Below, in pieces: positions 12,901 through 24,900 of a stretch of 64,000 nucleotides of DNA. The notes beneath the pieces are model-generated. The model had not been told where the DNA came from. It did no database searches and saw only the letters and a program-made list of their open reading frames with translations. Source of the DNA: Pegoplata infirma (taxonomy: Eukaryota; Arthropoda; Insecta; Diptera; Anthomyiidae); NCBI GenBank assembly GCA_963921195.1, contig OY992539.1, forward strand, positions 133,265,182-133,329,181, given 5' to 3'. How positions within the stretch are numbered: position 1 is the first letter of the stretch; each line of letters opens with the position of its first letter. A program made the translations under genes and the position numbers.

Positions 12901-15900
12901 GCTATTGTCTCGGGCTAAAATTTCTCTGAACATATTACTTAGAAAAAACTTCGCTTTCATGGTCAAAAAGTCGAAAATGTAGAAAATTCACCGTTTTTTG
13001 TAATTTTTTTTGGATATTTTGGCCTATAACAGCCAAACCATTGAGATTTTTGATCCAATACTAAGACAAAAATTGTAGCCAAGACAATAGTTAAGAACTC
13101 TCTAGTACATCGCAAAAGCATTGGAATGCTCCTTCAGGCAGTTTTGGCCTTGTGAAAGTGCAAATTTTTTGTGAAAATATTGACAAATTACCATTTTCAG
13201 TTGTTCATACACTCAAAAAGAAAAACTGTAAAGTTAGCAAAAAAAGCTTGTAAACCTACAAGAAAATTTGCTGATTTTGAACCCACAATTTTTTTGGTAA
13301 AGTTAGCAAAAACGTTTTGCTAAAAATTAGTTAACTGAAATAATTTTTATTTCAACTTAGTTCATACACATTTGAAGACCCCATTGGGTTCGGACCCAAT
13401 AGGTTCAGACCCCGATGGGCCTAGACCTAGTTGGGTTCCTTAAAAATCGTCATAGTTTTTGATCCAAAATTTGTATCCGTTTCGCTCTACCTTGCTTAGT
13501 TTTTGAGATACTCGGAGAGCTTTTGGTTATTTTGCGGTCTTGTTCTACGTGTTGAGAGCTACAAAAATTCTTTTGCACTTTTTGTTGTGTCGGCAATATT
13601 TACCGAGATATGAGCATTTTAAAATTTTCGGGAATGCTAACTTTTTTGGATCCAAAGTTAGGTCCCATTAGGGTCCACACATGTGAAGAGGACCCGCGAA
13701 AGTATGGAGATTCTAAGAACCAAAAATGCCCTCCATTTTGCTCTATCTGGCTTAGTTTCCGAGATAGCGCCATTTTAAGTTTTCTGAAAATAAAAAAAAA
13801 TTTACCATTTATTTTTGCTAATGTTAGCAAAAAATCTTGTAAAAATGTTGTCAACTCAATTTCAAATTTAGCAAAAGAAATTAGTTCAACACTCAAAGAA
13901 TTATGTAGGTAAATTCCAGTGAATATTCACTTAAAACAAATGAAATTTTATTTAAAAACCATTCCACTGTTTTTTCATTTAAAATGAAAACACATTACAG
14001 TCAATTTTAAATGTTAATATAATGACTAACCAAAACATTAAAAAACTAGTGAATATTCAGTTATTTTGTATTGAAAAACAGTAAAACTATAGAAGAATTT
14101 TTTTACTGCCGAAATTAAATGTAACAGAAAATTCGTTTTTTATACAGTAAATTATTTTTTTTAAACTACAGAAACAGTAAAAAAATTAAGTCCTTTATAA
14201 AATAAGTGATTTTTCTTTTAAAATGACTTTACTGATTACTTTTTAAAATAACCTACAAACAGTTAATGACATAATTTTCTTAGTGAAAGTTTGTTTAAAA
14301 TTGCTAATGTGCTAAATGAAGTTTACAAGAATTTTTTGCTAACATGCTAATCTCAACTAAAAATTTGCTTAAAGTTAGCTAACTAGCATTAGCAAAAAAA
14401 AAATTAGTAAATCTACTAACGTATTTTTTTGAGTGTAGCGCAAAATCATAAAATTGTTCTATTTATTATTTTTTCCACTTTTTTTATCCAAAAATATAAT
14501 GTTTTTTTTTTTTTTGTTTTGTTCAATATTTATTTTGAAAATTCATTTAAAGTACAAAGTAATTGTATTGGTAGAGACAAGGTATGAATCAAGAAGAATT
14601 CCAATTTAGTGTATTTTTCATTCAAAGATTGCCTTCCAAATCTTTTCGAGATTCCATACGAGGCGCTTTCTTTCGGCCTTCAGATACAGATGCCATTATA
14701 CCTTCACGGTTTTTGTCGATTGAGCGCTTAGCAACACTAGCTAGTAGCTGGACATGACGCTCCGTACCTTGAATATGACAAGGTATTAGTGGGTCTGGAA
14801 ATGGTCGATCTTCATCATCTACACATTCGAGGTATTGTTGTAAATGCTCAAACGGAATTTTCCTGGTAAATGGCGGTTCAAATAACAATGCTTTGTCCTC
14901 TAAATCGATCATGTGAACGAAATGCGTACAATCAAAATTGATGTTTGGTTTTACATATTCGCGAAGCTCAGTTAAATCGCATACGTTGTCGCGAATATAC
15001 AATATTTTTTTGAGTGCCAATGCACGAATTTCTTTACAATCATCGTATAACATGCTCAACAAAACATTTTCACTGTGTGCGAAACAGGAATTATTCTGTA
15101 TTACGGGATTTATGATGTTACGTAAGTTGTCTGGTAAATATTGTGTCCACTGGATGAATTTTCTAAGCAGAGCACTACCGTCACAAGGCCAAAACTGCCT
15201 GAAGGAGCGTTCTAATGCTTTTGCGATGTACTAAAGAGTTCTTAACTATTGTCTTGGCTACAATTTTTGTCTTAGTATTGGATCGAAAATCTCAATGGTT
15301 TGGCTGTTATAGGCCAAAATATCCAAAAAAAATTACAAAAAGTGGTGAATTTTCTACATTTTCGACTTTTTGACCATGAAAACGAAGTTTTTTCTAAGTA
15401 ATATGTTCAGAGAAATTTTAGCCCGAGACAATATCTACAACTTTACCTTTGAAAATAAGTCAAAATTTCAAATAGTTTACGAAATATGAGCCCAAGAACA
15501 TTTGCAAATTCCAAAAAAAAATAAAGTCTGAGAAAAAACTTCAAGTCAAAATCGGGAGGCTCGATTTTCACCGTAGACGTATGGTCTAGTTGACTTTTTT
15601 GCTCAGTACAATCCCAAGAATCAGAAACGCGAAGCGCCCATTAAGATTTTTTTCCTTCCTTACTAATCGCCCCACCCTAATGTACATATTTATGCAAGAC
15701 GACGAATAACACGCATCCATGTTCAATCCCTCTAGAAATGCTTCTCTCTGACAGCACTTCGACGACAATTGGTTGTATTGTACATGAGTTGGAGATCATT
15801 TACAATACAAAAAAATAATGTTCTACACGGGCTCAATAAAAATGGTTGGTTCTCTGTGTCAGCACTTCGACGCCAATTGGCGTTGAATTGTGCATGAGCC

Positions 15901-18900
15901 GGAGATCATGTGCAATACAACAAAATGAATTAATTTTCGAAACGGGTTCGTTTAAGGTCCCAATTTGTTAACTTCAAATAATTGGGGGCACATCCATTTT
16001 TTTTTTGATTATGTAATTTTGTAATGTGAAGAGACCGTGATAATATCCTCATTTTGAGCCGAGAAGAACAACTAAAAATAAATTTTACTAAAATTTAATT
16101 CATTTTTTAAAAAAACTTTCAATAGTCATAAAACATTTATGTAAATATAAAAACAAAATAAAAACAAAACAAAATATTCAATTATTCAAATTTTGAATAT
16201 TCAACTTCCTGATTAATCAATTAATCATGAATTTTGATTAATCAAAATTTAAATTATTCGATTAATCATAGTTCTGATTAATCAGAAAGTATGATTAATC
16301 GATTAATTGATTAATCAGGATTTTGATTAATCGAAGTGATTAATTAATCGATTAATCGCACATCCCTAGTTTTAAAGCAGTTTTTGCAAACGTTTTTAAT
16401 TTTTTTTCGTAGTACATACAAGTATAGTATTTTTTAGATTATACTCAATTTTAAACAAATTGTTATAAAAACATTTTGTTAAATCAAATTAAATAATTTT
16501 TCCCTACCACCACATTGAAAACGCAAAATTTTGAAAACATGAAACATTTTTTAATTTGTAAATCTATTTTAAGTTTTATTATTATCATTTATGTAAAAGA
16601 GTTAAAGCAATAGTTTCGTTATAAAATTTACAAATAATGCATTTAACTTCTACAATATGCACACTGACTTCAATAACATCTTCACGTAAATTTTTAACGT
16701 TATAAAGTCCTATTTCTTTTGATGGAATTGGATAGACAAAATAATCGTTTATTTCATTAAAGATGTTTCCTTTTAAATATATATTATCACATGTTTGTTT
16801 AGATCGATTTGTACTTTTTTCTACTTACTTTGTTTACAGACCATCTGGTTTTGCAATTTGAAAGCGAAACAGAACAAACCATTTTTACAAAAATTAGCCG
16901 CTGGCTGGCTGCAAAGGACAGAATGGGAGGAAGAAAGTCCCTATAAATAAATTAGTTTACTTTTTTTTATGAAGTTTACCTTTACTAAGTTTACTTTTTT
17001 TATTACATTGAATTTAATTTTTATTTTCTAAAATACTTTTATAAAAAAAAATATCTACAATTAACGAATAAAAAAAAATATCTGCTTTATATGAAGTCCT
17101 TTAAAGTACTGTTTTTTCTAATTTCAATCGCTGGAAAATATCTTTAGTTTTTGTATTTAAGCTCTTTATAAGTGCTTTACTTTTGGTTTTTAAAGCGCTT
17201 TCATGACTTTAAATAAAACGTTCTGAAAGCACTTTTTTAAAACGCTTTTAAAACGCTTTAAACCTAGCGTAGATCGATGTTATCATTCGGATCATCTGAA
17301 AGCGCTTTGAAGATGGTAAATGGGACGCTTGTAGAACCGTCCACAACGCTTTCACAGCGCTTTTGCGATTGTATTTTTCTGACTGGGTTATTATGTTTCT
17401 GAAATTAGTTATTGTATTTCAATTGAATTTTATAGTTAACAATCGTTTTTTAAAAATTAGCAAGTGTATTTTAGAAGTTAACAGTTGCATTGCAAAGAGC
17501 AGATTGTTGTTTTTAAGAAACATTGATAAAAAAGTGTATTAAAATACTACTATGATTATTGAAACACAATGCTTTTTTTCGAAATTAACTAGTTAATTTC
17601 TTAAAAACAATCGAAACTTTGGAATCCTAATATATAATCTATAATACAATTGATAATTTCTGCAATTTAATTGACAATTTTTTAATACGATTAATACATT
17701 TTTGTAATGAATTAAATTTGATAGCTTCTAAATTTTACTCCGAAATTAAATACCTAATTCTAATACTTACATTCGGCATTTTCTATGGTTCCGATGGTTA
17801 TTCTTATCGAATTTCACAAAGCCGTTTTAATAATATATGTACAATACAATTGATAACTTAAAAAAAATATTTTTTAAAGTATGATCTCAACGAATGTGTC
17901 CTTTATATTTTTTTGTTATAATAAGTATAAGAATGTTATTAGTTTTAAGTTTTTATTGTTCTTACGAAATAAGTTTTTTTTTTTTTAATGAGTACAGATA
18001 TTATATATATAACTTAATAATAAAAATATTTTTTTTTAAATATTCATACAAAATTTAGTATAAGATGTGATTTTGTACAATATTCCTATCGAATTTCATA
18101 AGGCCGGTTTAAAACCCCTCTTAAACTTAAGTAATACAATTGATAACTTTAAAAACTGTTTTTGAAAGTACGATCTCAACGAATGTGTTCTTTATTTTTT
18201 TGTTTCCATAATATTTTAAATATTTAATATTTTATTTTTTTTTTAATGTTTAGTTTTTCTTACTTAATAAGTGTCTTTTTTGTTTGTTTGAAAAGTTAGT
18301 ATTGAAATACACTAATAAATTTTTTTTTTCAAAAAAAAAATTTTTTGTTTATATATTTTGTTGAAAATAAGCTTTGGGGACAAATTTGGGGATTTGAATT
18401 TTTTTTGGGGATTTTTGGGGATTTTCGTTTTCAAATTGGGGATAAGAGCCAAAAAGTATCTGGCAACAGTGTTTATAATGCACAAGAAAACGAATCCACT
18501 TGCAGAAAGTGTTCTAAAACGCTTAAAGGAAAACAAGTTGCAAATTTGAAAATACACTATAAAAACATTCATAAGATAGATGTTATTGGAGGGTCAATAA
18601 TCAAGGAAAAACGGCCAACAATTAAATCAAAAATTTCATTAACAAAAGATGAATTTTTGAAGTGTTGTGTTGGTCTGGTAACCGTAAAAAGAATTCCATT
18701 CAAAATATTCGATGACAAAAAATTTTTTAAAAAATAATTGGTCCATTAGAAGAAACACATGACCTGAACTTGAACTCCAAAAATATAACAAACCATCTGG
18801 AAAGTCATGCCAACAAAATAAAAGAGGTAATTAATGAAAAGTTGAACAATAAGATGTGCTCCTTAAAAATTGATATTGGAACAAGAATGGATAAGCACAT

Positions 18901-21900
18901 TTTAGGGATCAATGTGCAAATAATATCAAATGGAAAAATTGAAATAATAGGTGTGTTCCAGAACTTTCCGGGTAAAGTTCGGTAAAATGAGAGATAATAA
19001 AAAAACTCTCACAATACCACAAAAGTACGGGAACGCATAAAACCAAATTTCAAGCCCAAAATAATAAAAAATGTAAACAAAGGGGTTATGCTAAAATATT
19101 TTCGTAAGAAAAAGAACTTTAACCAAGGAAAAAAAGTTGTAAAAGTTAGTTTTAGTAACCAAATATATTTTTTTGTTTTGAAATTACATATTTCTTTTGT
19201 TAAGTTCTTTGTTTAATTAAAATTTTCAATTTTGTTTCACTAAAAAACAGCTGTTTTCTAAACATCTGACTGTTACCAGTTTACACGAAAAAAAAGTACG
19301 GGTAAGTTCGGTAAAATGAGAAACAAATTTATTCTCTCAAAATCTCTCTCATTTACCCAATTTTTGCGTACGGGAACGCTTTTCGGGCTGGTTTGGTCAC
19401 CCGCGGGCACCCGCGGTAACGTTGTGGAACAAAGCTAATGACTCTTGGAATGGTACAAATTTTAAAAAGACACACCGCTGAAAATCTAACGGAAGAACTG
19501 CTTACTTGTTTGAATGAATATCTGGTCAACATCAACCAAATTTACTCATGCACAACAGACAGTGTTGCCATATATCAAGATTTCCCTTTTATTGCAAGTT
19601 TTTTGAGGTGCTAAAAAGATTTCAAGATTTTTTCTAAAAAAATAAGTTTTTTGGAAAATAATAAAGTTTTTTCAAGTTTTTCTTAATTAGTTAAAAAATA
19701 CAAAAATCATCATTTTTTTTGTAAATACCCGAAATATTGGTCGCAGACCAAGCTTTTAGTATACCGACCGATTCAGAATCACTTTCTGATTTGACTTAGC
19801 GTGTCCGTCCTTCAGTCTATGTAAGCGGTTACAATTAAATACGTCTTTATTCTATAAAAATATGAGATATTCGATTACAATTTTGTTTTTAGCTTGGTAA
19901 CCTTATTAAATCCATTTAAAATCAGACCATTCTTTGACTTGGTCGTCATATGAAAATTCCACACGATATTCACTTAAATCTGTAAGTTGCCAACATAGAA
20001 TAATTTTTCTCTTAAATTGTTGCACTAATAAAAGATTTTACCACATATAGATCCAATCCGTCATGTATTGTCGAGCATGCACCGGTGTTTGATATTTGCT
20101 TACTGTGTACAATTTTCTGAGCCATCATAAGTTATGACTCTTTCAAGGCTCCAAAAAATTAATAGAACGCTCGACATTTGGATTCCTGAAAGATTCATGT
20201 TTGACTCTTAATTCTGGATATGTAAAAAATTCAAAATATGTTTTTTTGATAAAAGAGTCAGGAAAGAATACTAACATATATTTTTCAGAATCTTTTATGA
20301 GTCGTATAAGGCCCCTGTAGGTTAGTTGGTAGCATGCTAGCCTATGAAACAGGGGGTCGTGGGTTCGATTCCCACTAAACCCTTGGTCGATTTCGATACA
20401 ACGAGACAACGGTCATTGTAACCAGTTCTAGGTTAGGTTTAATTAATTTTTAAAAATGATTTGTAATTAAATTGCGAAAACTAAATAAAAACTGATCGTT
20501 GGATTAAAATTATTATTTCGATATTATAAGAGCGCTAAGAAAAAGGGATTATATTTTCTGAACGTCTAAGAACTCTTTTATTAGTCTTTTCGAGCTCCAA
20601 ATGAACGCTTGGTTGTTTTTTTTATTATTTTTTTTACACTTGATATAAAAAATGAATTGAAAATACATAATGTATTAATTTTTTATTTTTTCAATACTTT
20701 TGTAAAAAAAAGATTTTTTCACAAAAAAAAAGATTTTTTTTCAGAAATAAAAAGTTTTTTCAAAAAAATATATGGCAACACTGACAACAGATAACGCGTC
20801 TAACGTAATAAAAATGTCGCAACTTCTCAAAGATTTACAAGATGAGCCTTGTGTAAATATTTGAATAATAACACCATTTAACACCAAAACCGTGCCTGAT
20901 ATTTAATTGATTTACTTGTTTAATTCAGTCAAGTGAAGACTTCGGGCAAATGGAGGAAGAGGAGTTTGAAGTTTTAAGTAACGAAGTATCGTCATTTTTG
21001 TCAATAGTGCGTTGTGCCGCGCATACTTTGCAATTAGTTTGCCATGATGTTTTTAAGAACATATGTAAATTTATTGATGATATAAGAAAATTAGTAAAAC
21101 TCGTTCGAAATCATATTAGATCAAACAACATCGACATTAAAATTCCAACTTTAGACACCCCTACTCGTTGGAATTCAACTTACGACATGATAGAGTACCT
21201 TAAAAATGTTAAAGATATTTGCAATGACTTGCCTGAAGCTGCTGACGTTAATTGGTATTTTGTAGACAAGTTTTTAGCGGCTTTTAAACCTTTAGCGCTT
21301 TGTACAATAAAAGCACAATCCGAAAATTATATAATTGGTGATTTTTTCCGAGATTGGTTATGTGCTAAAGTAGATATAGAGGAAGAATGCGAGCTTGGAA
21401 ATATATACTGTAAACAAATTTTAGCATCAATGAACACTAGTGAGAAAAAATTGATGGATACAGATGCATTTCTTTCCGCATTATTTATGGATCCCAGATT
21501 CAACTATCATGATAGCAATGGTATAAAAAAAGCAATGGTATAAAAGTATTTTTTTAGCAAAAAATATGTTCATATTTTTTATTAATATTTTTCTCGTAAA
21601 CAAAAATATGTCCTTAATATCTAAGAACTCGAAGGAGTCACAAAATATCGTATTACCTTTATCTTCAAGTAGTAAATATGCTAAACTTGAGCAAAAGTTA
21701 CTTGAAAGTGGTGGATCAGCTGGTGAAACTGTTCCAAAAACAATAAAAGAGAGTTTAAGTAAACTATGTTATGGAGAAAGGTTAGCTTTTGAAAGTGACA
21801 TTTTGGAGTTTTGGAAGTTAAACAAAATAGCAAGTGAAACTATTTGGAACTTAGCAAACGTTGTACTAGCCGTTCCACCAACTCAAGTCTCTGTAGAAAC

Positions 21901-24900
21901 AGCATTTAGCTCTTTAGCGTATGTTTTAACAAAACAAAGATCACGATTATCGAAGGAAACTTTAAACAATCGTGTCTGTCATGACTTTCTCATCCACGTG
22001 AAAGTGAAACACTTCCGAATATTTTGGTGTCCTGGGTTTCACTTCCGAATTTTTTTTTCGTTTTACTTTCGAGTGCAAAAAGCAAACTGAAAGTAATTAG
22101 AATGGACTTTTTCCCCTATAAATATTAACTTAAAAATAAAAAACCCATGTTTAATTTATAATTTGATATATATTCTTTTTATTTGCATTAAAAAATCAAC
22201 ATTTTGTTAAGACTAAACATATGTAAAAATTATTTTAAAAACACTCCATAATTTATCGAAATTTTGTTCGGAAGTTGTGCAAAAACAACAACAAAAGTAT
22301 ACAAATTAAAAAAATCACATATTTCAATAACTACATGTTTTCCCGGCTTCAAAAGAAAGAGCACAAAATTTTATATTTTTTAATGCACAACACTTTTAGT
22401 TTAACTCACTTAAAATACTTAAAAATTGTAAAAATAAATTAATTATAAAATTTTACAAAATTCAACATGGCGTTGTTTATCTTCGAAAAATTTTCGATAA
22501 ATGGTGATGCCAATCCATGGTGTTGCCAGTTATTATTCCTATTAAAAAGTACTACATTTTACAACTGGGGTTTATTACCATATGTTCATAGAATTATCAA
22601 GATGCGAAACATTGTTGAGTTTAAGGTACATAAGAGTAATTTATTCAACTCATATTCGTGAATATATATTATTTAATGAGAAATTCAATGATAAATTGGT
22701 GTTAAATATATATTTTTGTTTAAAAATTGTGCAAAACTTTTTTATTTATTTATTTTATTTAATTTTATTTATTTTTAAACAAAAGCCCGTGTTTCGCATC
22801 TAGCATATCTTAGTAAAATTTTTCGAACATATAATTAAGAAATATGTGATTTGGAAACACCAAATCTTTTTTTATGTGATTCGAAAATTTTCGCTCTAAT
22901 TGAAAACGTTCTGAAGTCATGACAGACACGAATATTCTTTTAATTAAACTTAATGAAGATATTTTGGATGAGATACAGTCCGTTTAAGTTATTTTTCTTG
23001 TACTATTTGCTGTTAATTTTATTGTTTACCCGAGTAAAAATAAACATATATAACAATATATAACTTGATATAAACATAATAAATCATATATGATTATACA
23101 TCCCGTGAGGTATTTTCTAATTTTTTTAAATGCAGTCATATGTTGTAATATATAATTTAATCATGATTCGGATTAAAGGTATACGGTTGATATAAATATA
23201 TGAAATAATATTAGACCCAATACAAAATTTGTTTTTCTGTATAATTTAATATAAAATTATATATAGCTTATTCTGTTCCATATATAAATGTTTCCAATTA
23301 AATGTTTCCAATTAACCAAAAATGTTCTAAGTTTTTTAAGCAAAGTATAAGAAACTTTTAAAATGTTCCTAAACATTTCCTTGTTAGGGTTATGTATATC
23401 ACCTATCTGGTTCGAAGCGTACCCAAACATTTTTTTTGTTTTTGAAAATTATATGTTTGGTGAATGTATCGTTGACCTGTGGTGTAACTAGTGTTTGGGA
23501 ATTCCCGGACTTTTCAATTTCCCGGGAAACGGGAAAAAAATAATTTATTTCCCGGGAATCCCGGGAAATATTCATTATTAATATAAATCATAAAAAAAAT
23601 TAAAATTTGACCAACTTTTTATTAAAAACAGTTCTATTAGAGATAAACAATTAATTAAAACATAAAAAATCAAAAAATAAAAGTTGAAAATCCTGAAATA
23701 CAATAAAACAAAACAAAAAAAATATTGCAACTTTTTTCCCACAAAAAATCGCTAAAAACAGCTAAAAATCGCAACAAATTTAAAACCGCGTTATTCGAGC
23801 AAAAACTTATATAGTTGGCAGCACTTTTAATATTTGTTCTGGAAATGTAAATTCTAAGTTCAAAATTTTTATATTTTTTGGCAGTCTTAGCAAAATTATC
23901 ATTAACCGACGTAAATTTTTTGACTTTTTAAGTTTTTTCATGATATTGTCATACTTTTTACACTTGGTCAGTTTTCCTATGAATATATATTTGCACTGTT
24001 CTTCCAAAAAAAAAAATACAAAAAATAGCTAATCGTGTCTGTCATGACTTCAGAACGTTTTCAATTAGAGAGAAAATTTTCGAATCACATAAAAAAAGAT
24101 TTGGTGTTTCCAAATCACATATTTCTTAATTATATGTTCGAAAAATTTTTCTAAGATATGCTAGATGCGAAACACGGGCTTTTGTTTAAAAATAAATAAA
24201 ATTAAATAAAATAAATAAATAAAAAAGTTTTGCACAATTTTAAACAAAAATATATATTTAACACCAATTTATCATTGAATTTCTCATTAAATAATATATA
24301 TTCACGAATATGAGTTGAATAAATTACTCTTATGTACCTTAAACTCAACAATGTTTCGCATCTTGATAATTCTATGAACATATGGTAATAAACCCCAGTT
24401 GTAAAATGTAGTACTTTTCAATAGTAATAATAACTGGCAACACCATGGATTGGCATCACCATTTATCGAAAATTTTTCGAAGATAAACAACGCCATGTTG
24501 AATATTGTAAAATTTTATAATTAATTTATTTTTACAATTTTTAAGTATTTTAAGTCAGTTAAACTAAAAGTGTTGTGCATTAAAAAATATAAAATTTTGT
24601 GCTCTTTCTTTTGAAAGTATTTCTCAGCCGGGAAAACGTGTAGTTATTGAAATATGTGATTTTTTTAATTTGTATACTTTTGTTGTTGTTTTTGCACAAC
24701 TTCCGAACAAAATTTCGATAAATTATGGAGTGTTTTTAAAATAATTTTTACATATATTTAGTCTTAACAAAATGTTGATTTTTTAATAAAAATAAAAAGA
24801 ATATATATCAAATTATAAATTAAACATGGGTTTTTTATTTTTAAGTTAATATTTATAGGGAAAAAAGTCCATTCTAATTACTTTCAGTTAGCTTTTTGCA

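Larger units (their letters stand above)
12667..15679. mobile_element. 3.0-kb hAT-type element with about 0.5-kb inverted ends and an internal ORF, TSD ATGTACAT
   Basis: Starts TAGGGTGGGGCGATTTG and ends in the inverted form. TSD ATGTACAT is perfect (12659-12666, 15680-15687). The two arms (12667-13157 and about 15180-15679) are inverted copies reaching into the coding fragment at 14622-15227. The interior also carries a TA-flanked MITE (13210-14435). Removing it makes the host palindrome symmetric. Confidence 0.9.
10163..16368. mobile_element. 6.2-kb palindromic hAT-type element, TSD GTTTTAAA
   Basis: Termini TAGGGATGTGCGATTAATCG and its reverse complement, with perfect TSD GTTTTAAA (10155-10162, 16369-16376). 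After removing the MITE at 10518-10982 and the element at 12667-15679, two inverted arms of about 1.15 kb remain (10371-11993 and 12202-16368). They are separated by a 208-bp block (11994-12201) that also stands at the left end (10163-10370). The order is therefore block, arm, block, inverted arm. The mirrored open frames in the arms are palindrome shadows. It lies inside the 10.4-kb element. Confidence 0.9.
9912..17387. mobile_element. Possible element with CCCA...TGGG termini enclosing the 6.2-kb palindromic element
   Basis: CCCAAGCAGAAATT at the left pairs imperfectly with the inverted form of CCCAGTCAGAAAAAT at the right. Both flanks of the inner element carry the repeat CGTTCTGAAAGCACT (9940-10130 and 17200-17235). 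No clear TSD was seen, so this level of nesting is tentative. Confidence 0.35.
8104..18471. mobile_element. 10.4-kb hAT-type composite element with TTGGGGATTT subterminal repeats, TSD TTTATAAT
   Basis: Termini CAGGCTTGCCAGATA and the inverted form of CACTGTTGCCAGATA, with perfect TSD TTTATAAT at 8096-8103 and 18472-18479. Clusters of TTGGGGATTT lie just inside both ends, as transposase-binding subterminal repeats do in many hATs. It disrupts codon 15/16 of the hAT transposase gene, and excision at the TSD restores frame. Net of nested insertions it is about 3.7 kb. No transposase of its own was seen. A 471-bp relative lies at 46703-47173. Confidence 0.9.
8059..22987 (+). pseudogene. hAT transposase gene split by four transposon insertions and one frameshift
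   Basis: The pieces are 8059-8103, 18480-18949, 19438-19559, 20792-20852, then exon 20929-21537, then exon 21625-21970 plus 22934-22987 (TAA). They give about 568 codons, a usual hAT length. The N-terminal part has a BED-type zinc finger (C-x2-C, H-x4-H; TCRKCSKTLKG...HYKNIHK). The middle has hAT-like CTTDNASN and RCAAHTLQLVCHD, and the C-terminus has PPTQVSVETAFSSLAYVL...RSRL, the hAT dimerisation region. Two introns are predicted: 20853-20928 (GTAAAT...TTCAG) and about 21538-21624, both joining in phase 0. Every insertion can be removed at its TSD with the frame kept. The only other lesion seen is an indel in the A-run near 18728-18734. The transposase would cut and paste elements with 8-bp TSDs; which element it mobilised is unknown. 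Confidence 0.85.

Noticed and set aside
13610..13912. 100-residue ORFs on both strands inside the CACTCAAAAA MITE
   Set aside because: Overlapping opposite ORFs in a non-autonomous element with no recognised motif.
20143..20409. ORF with GFSGNRTHDPLFHRLACYQL-like peptide
   Set aside because: It is the antisense of the tRNA-like SINE head, a common spurious peptide in insect annotations.
22467..24496. Matching 64-residue ORFs at 22467-22661 (+) and 24302-24496 (-)
   Set aside because: They are shared only because the two MITEs are inverted copies; there is no independent coding evidence.
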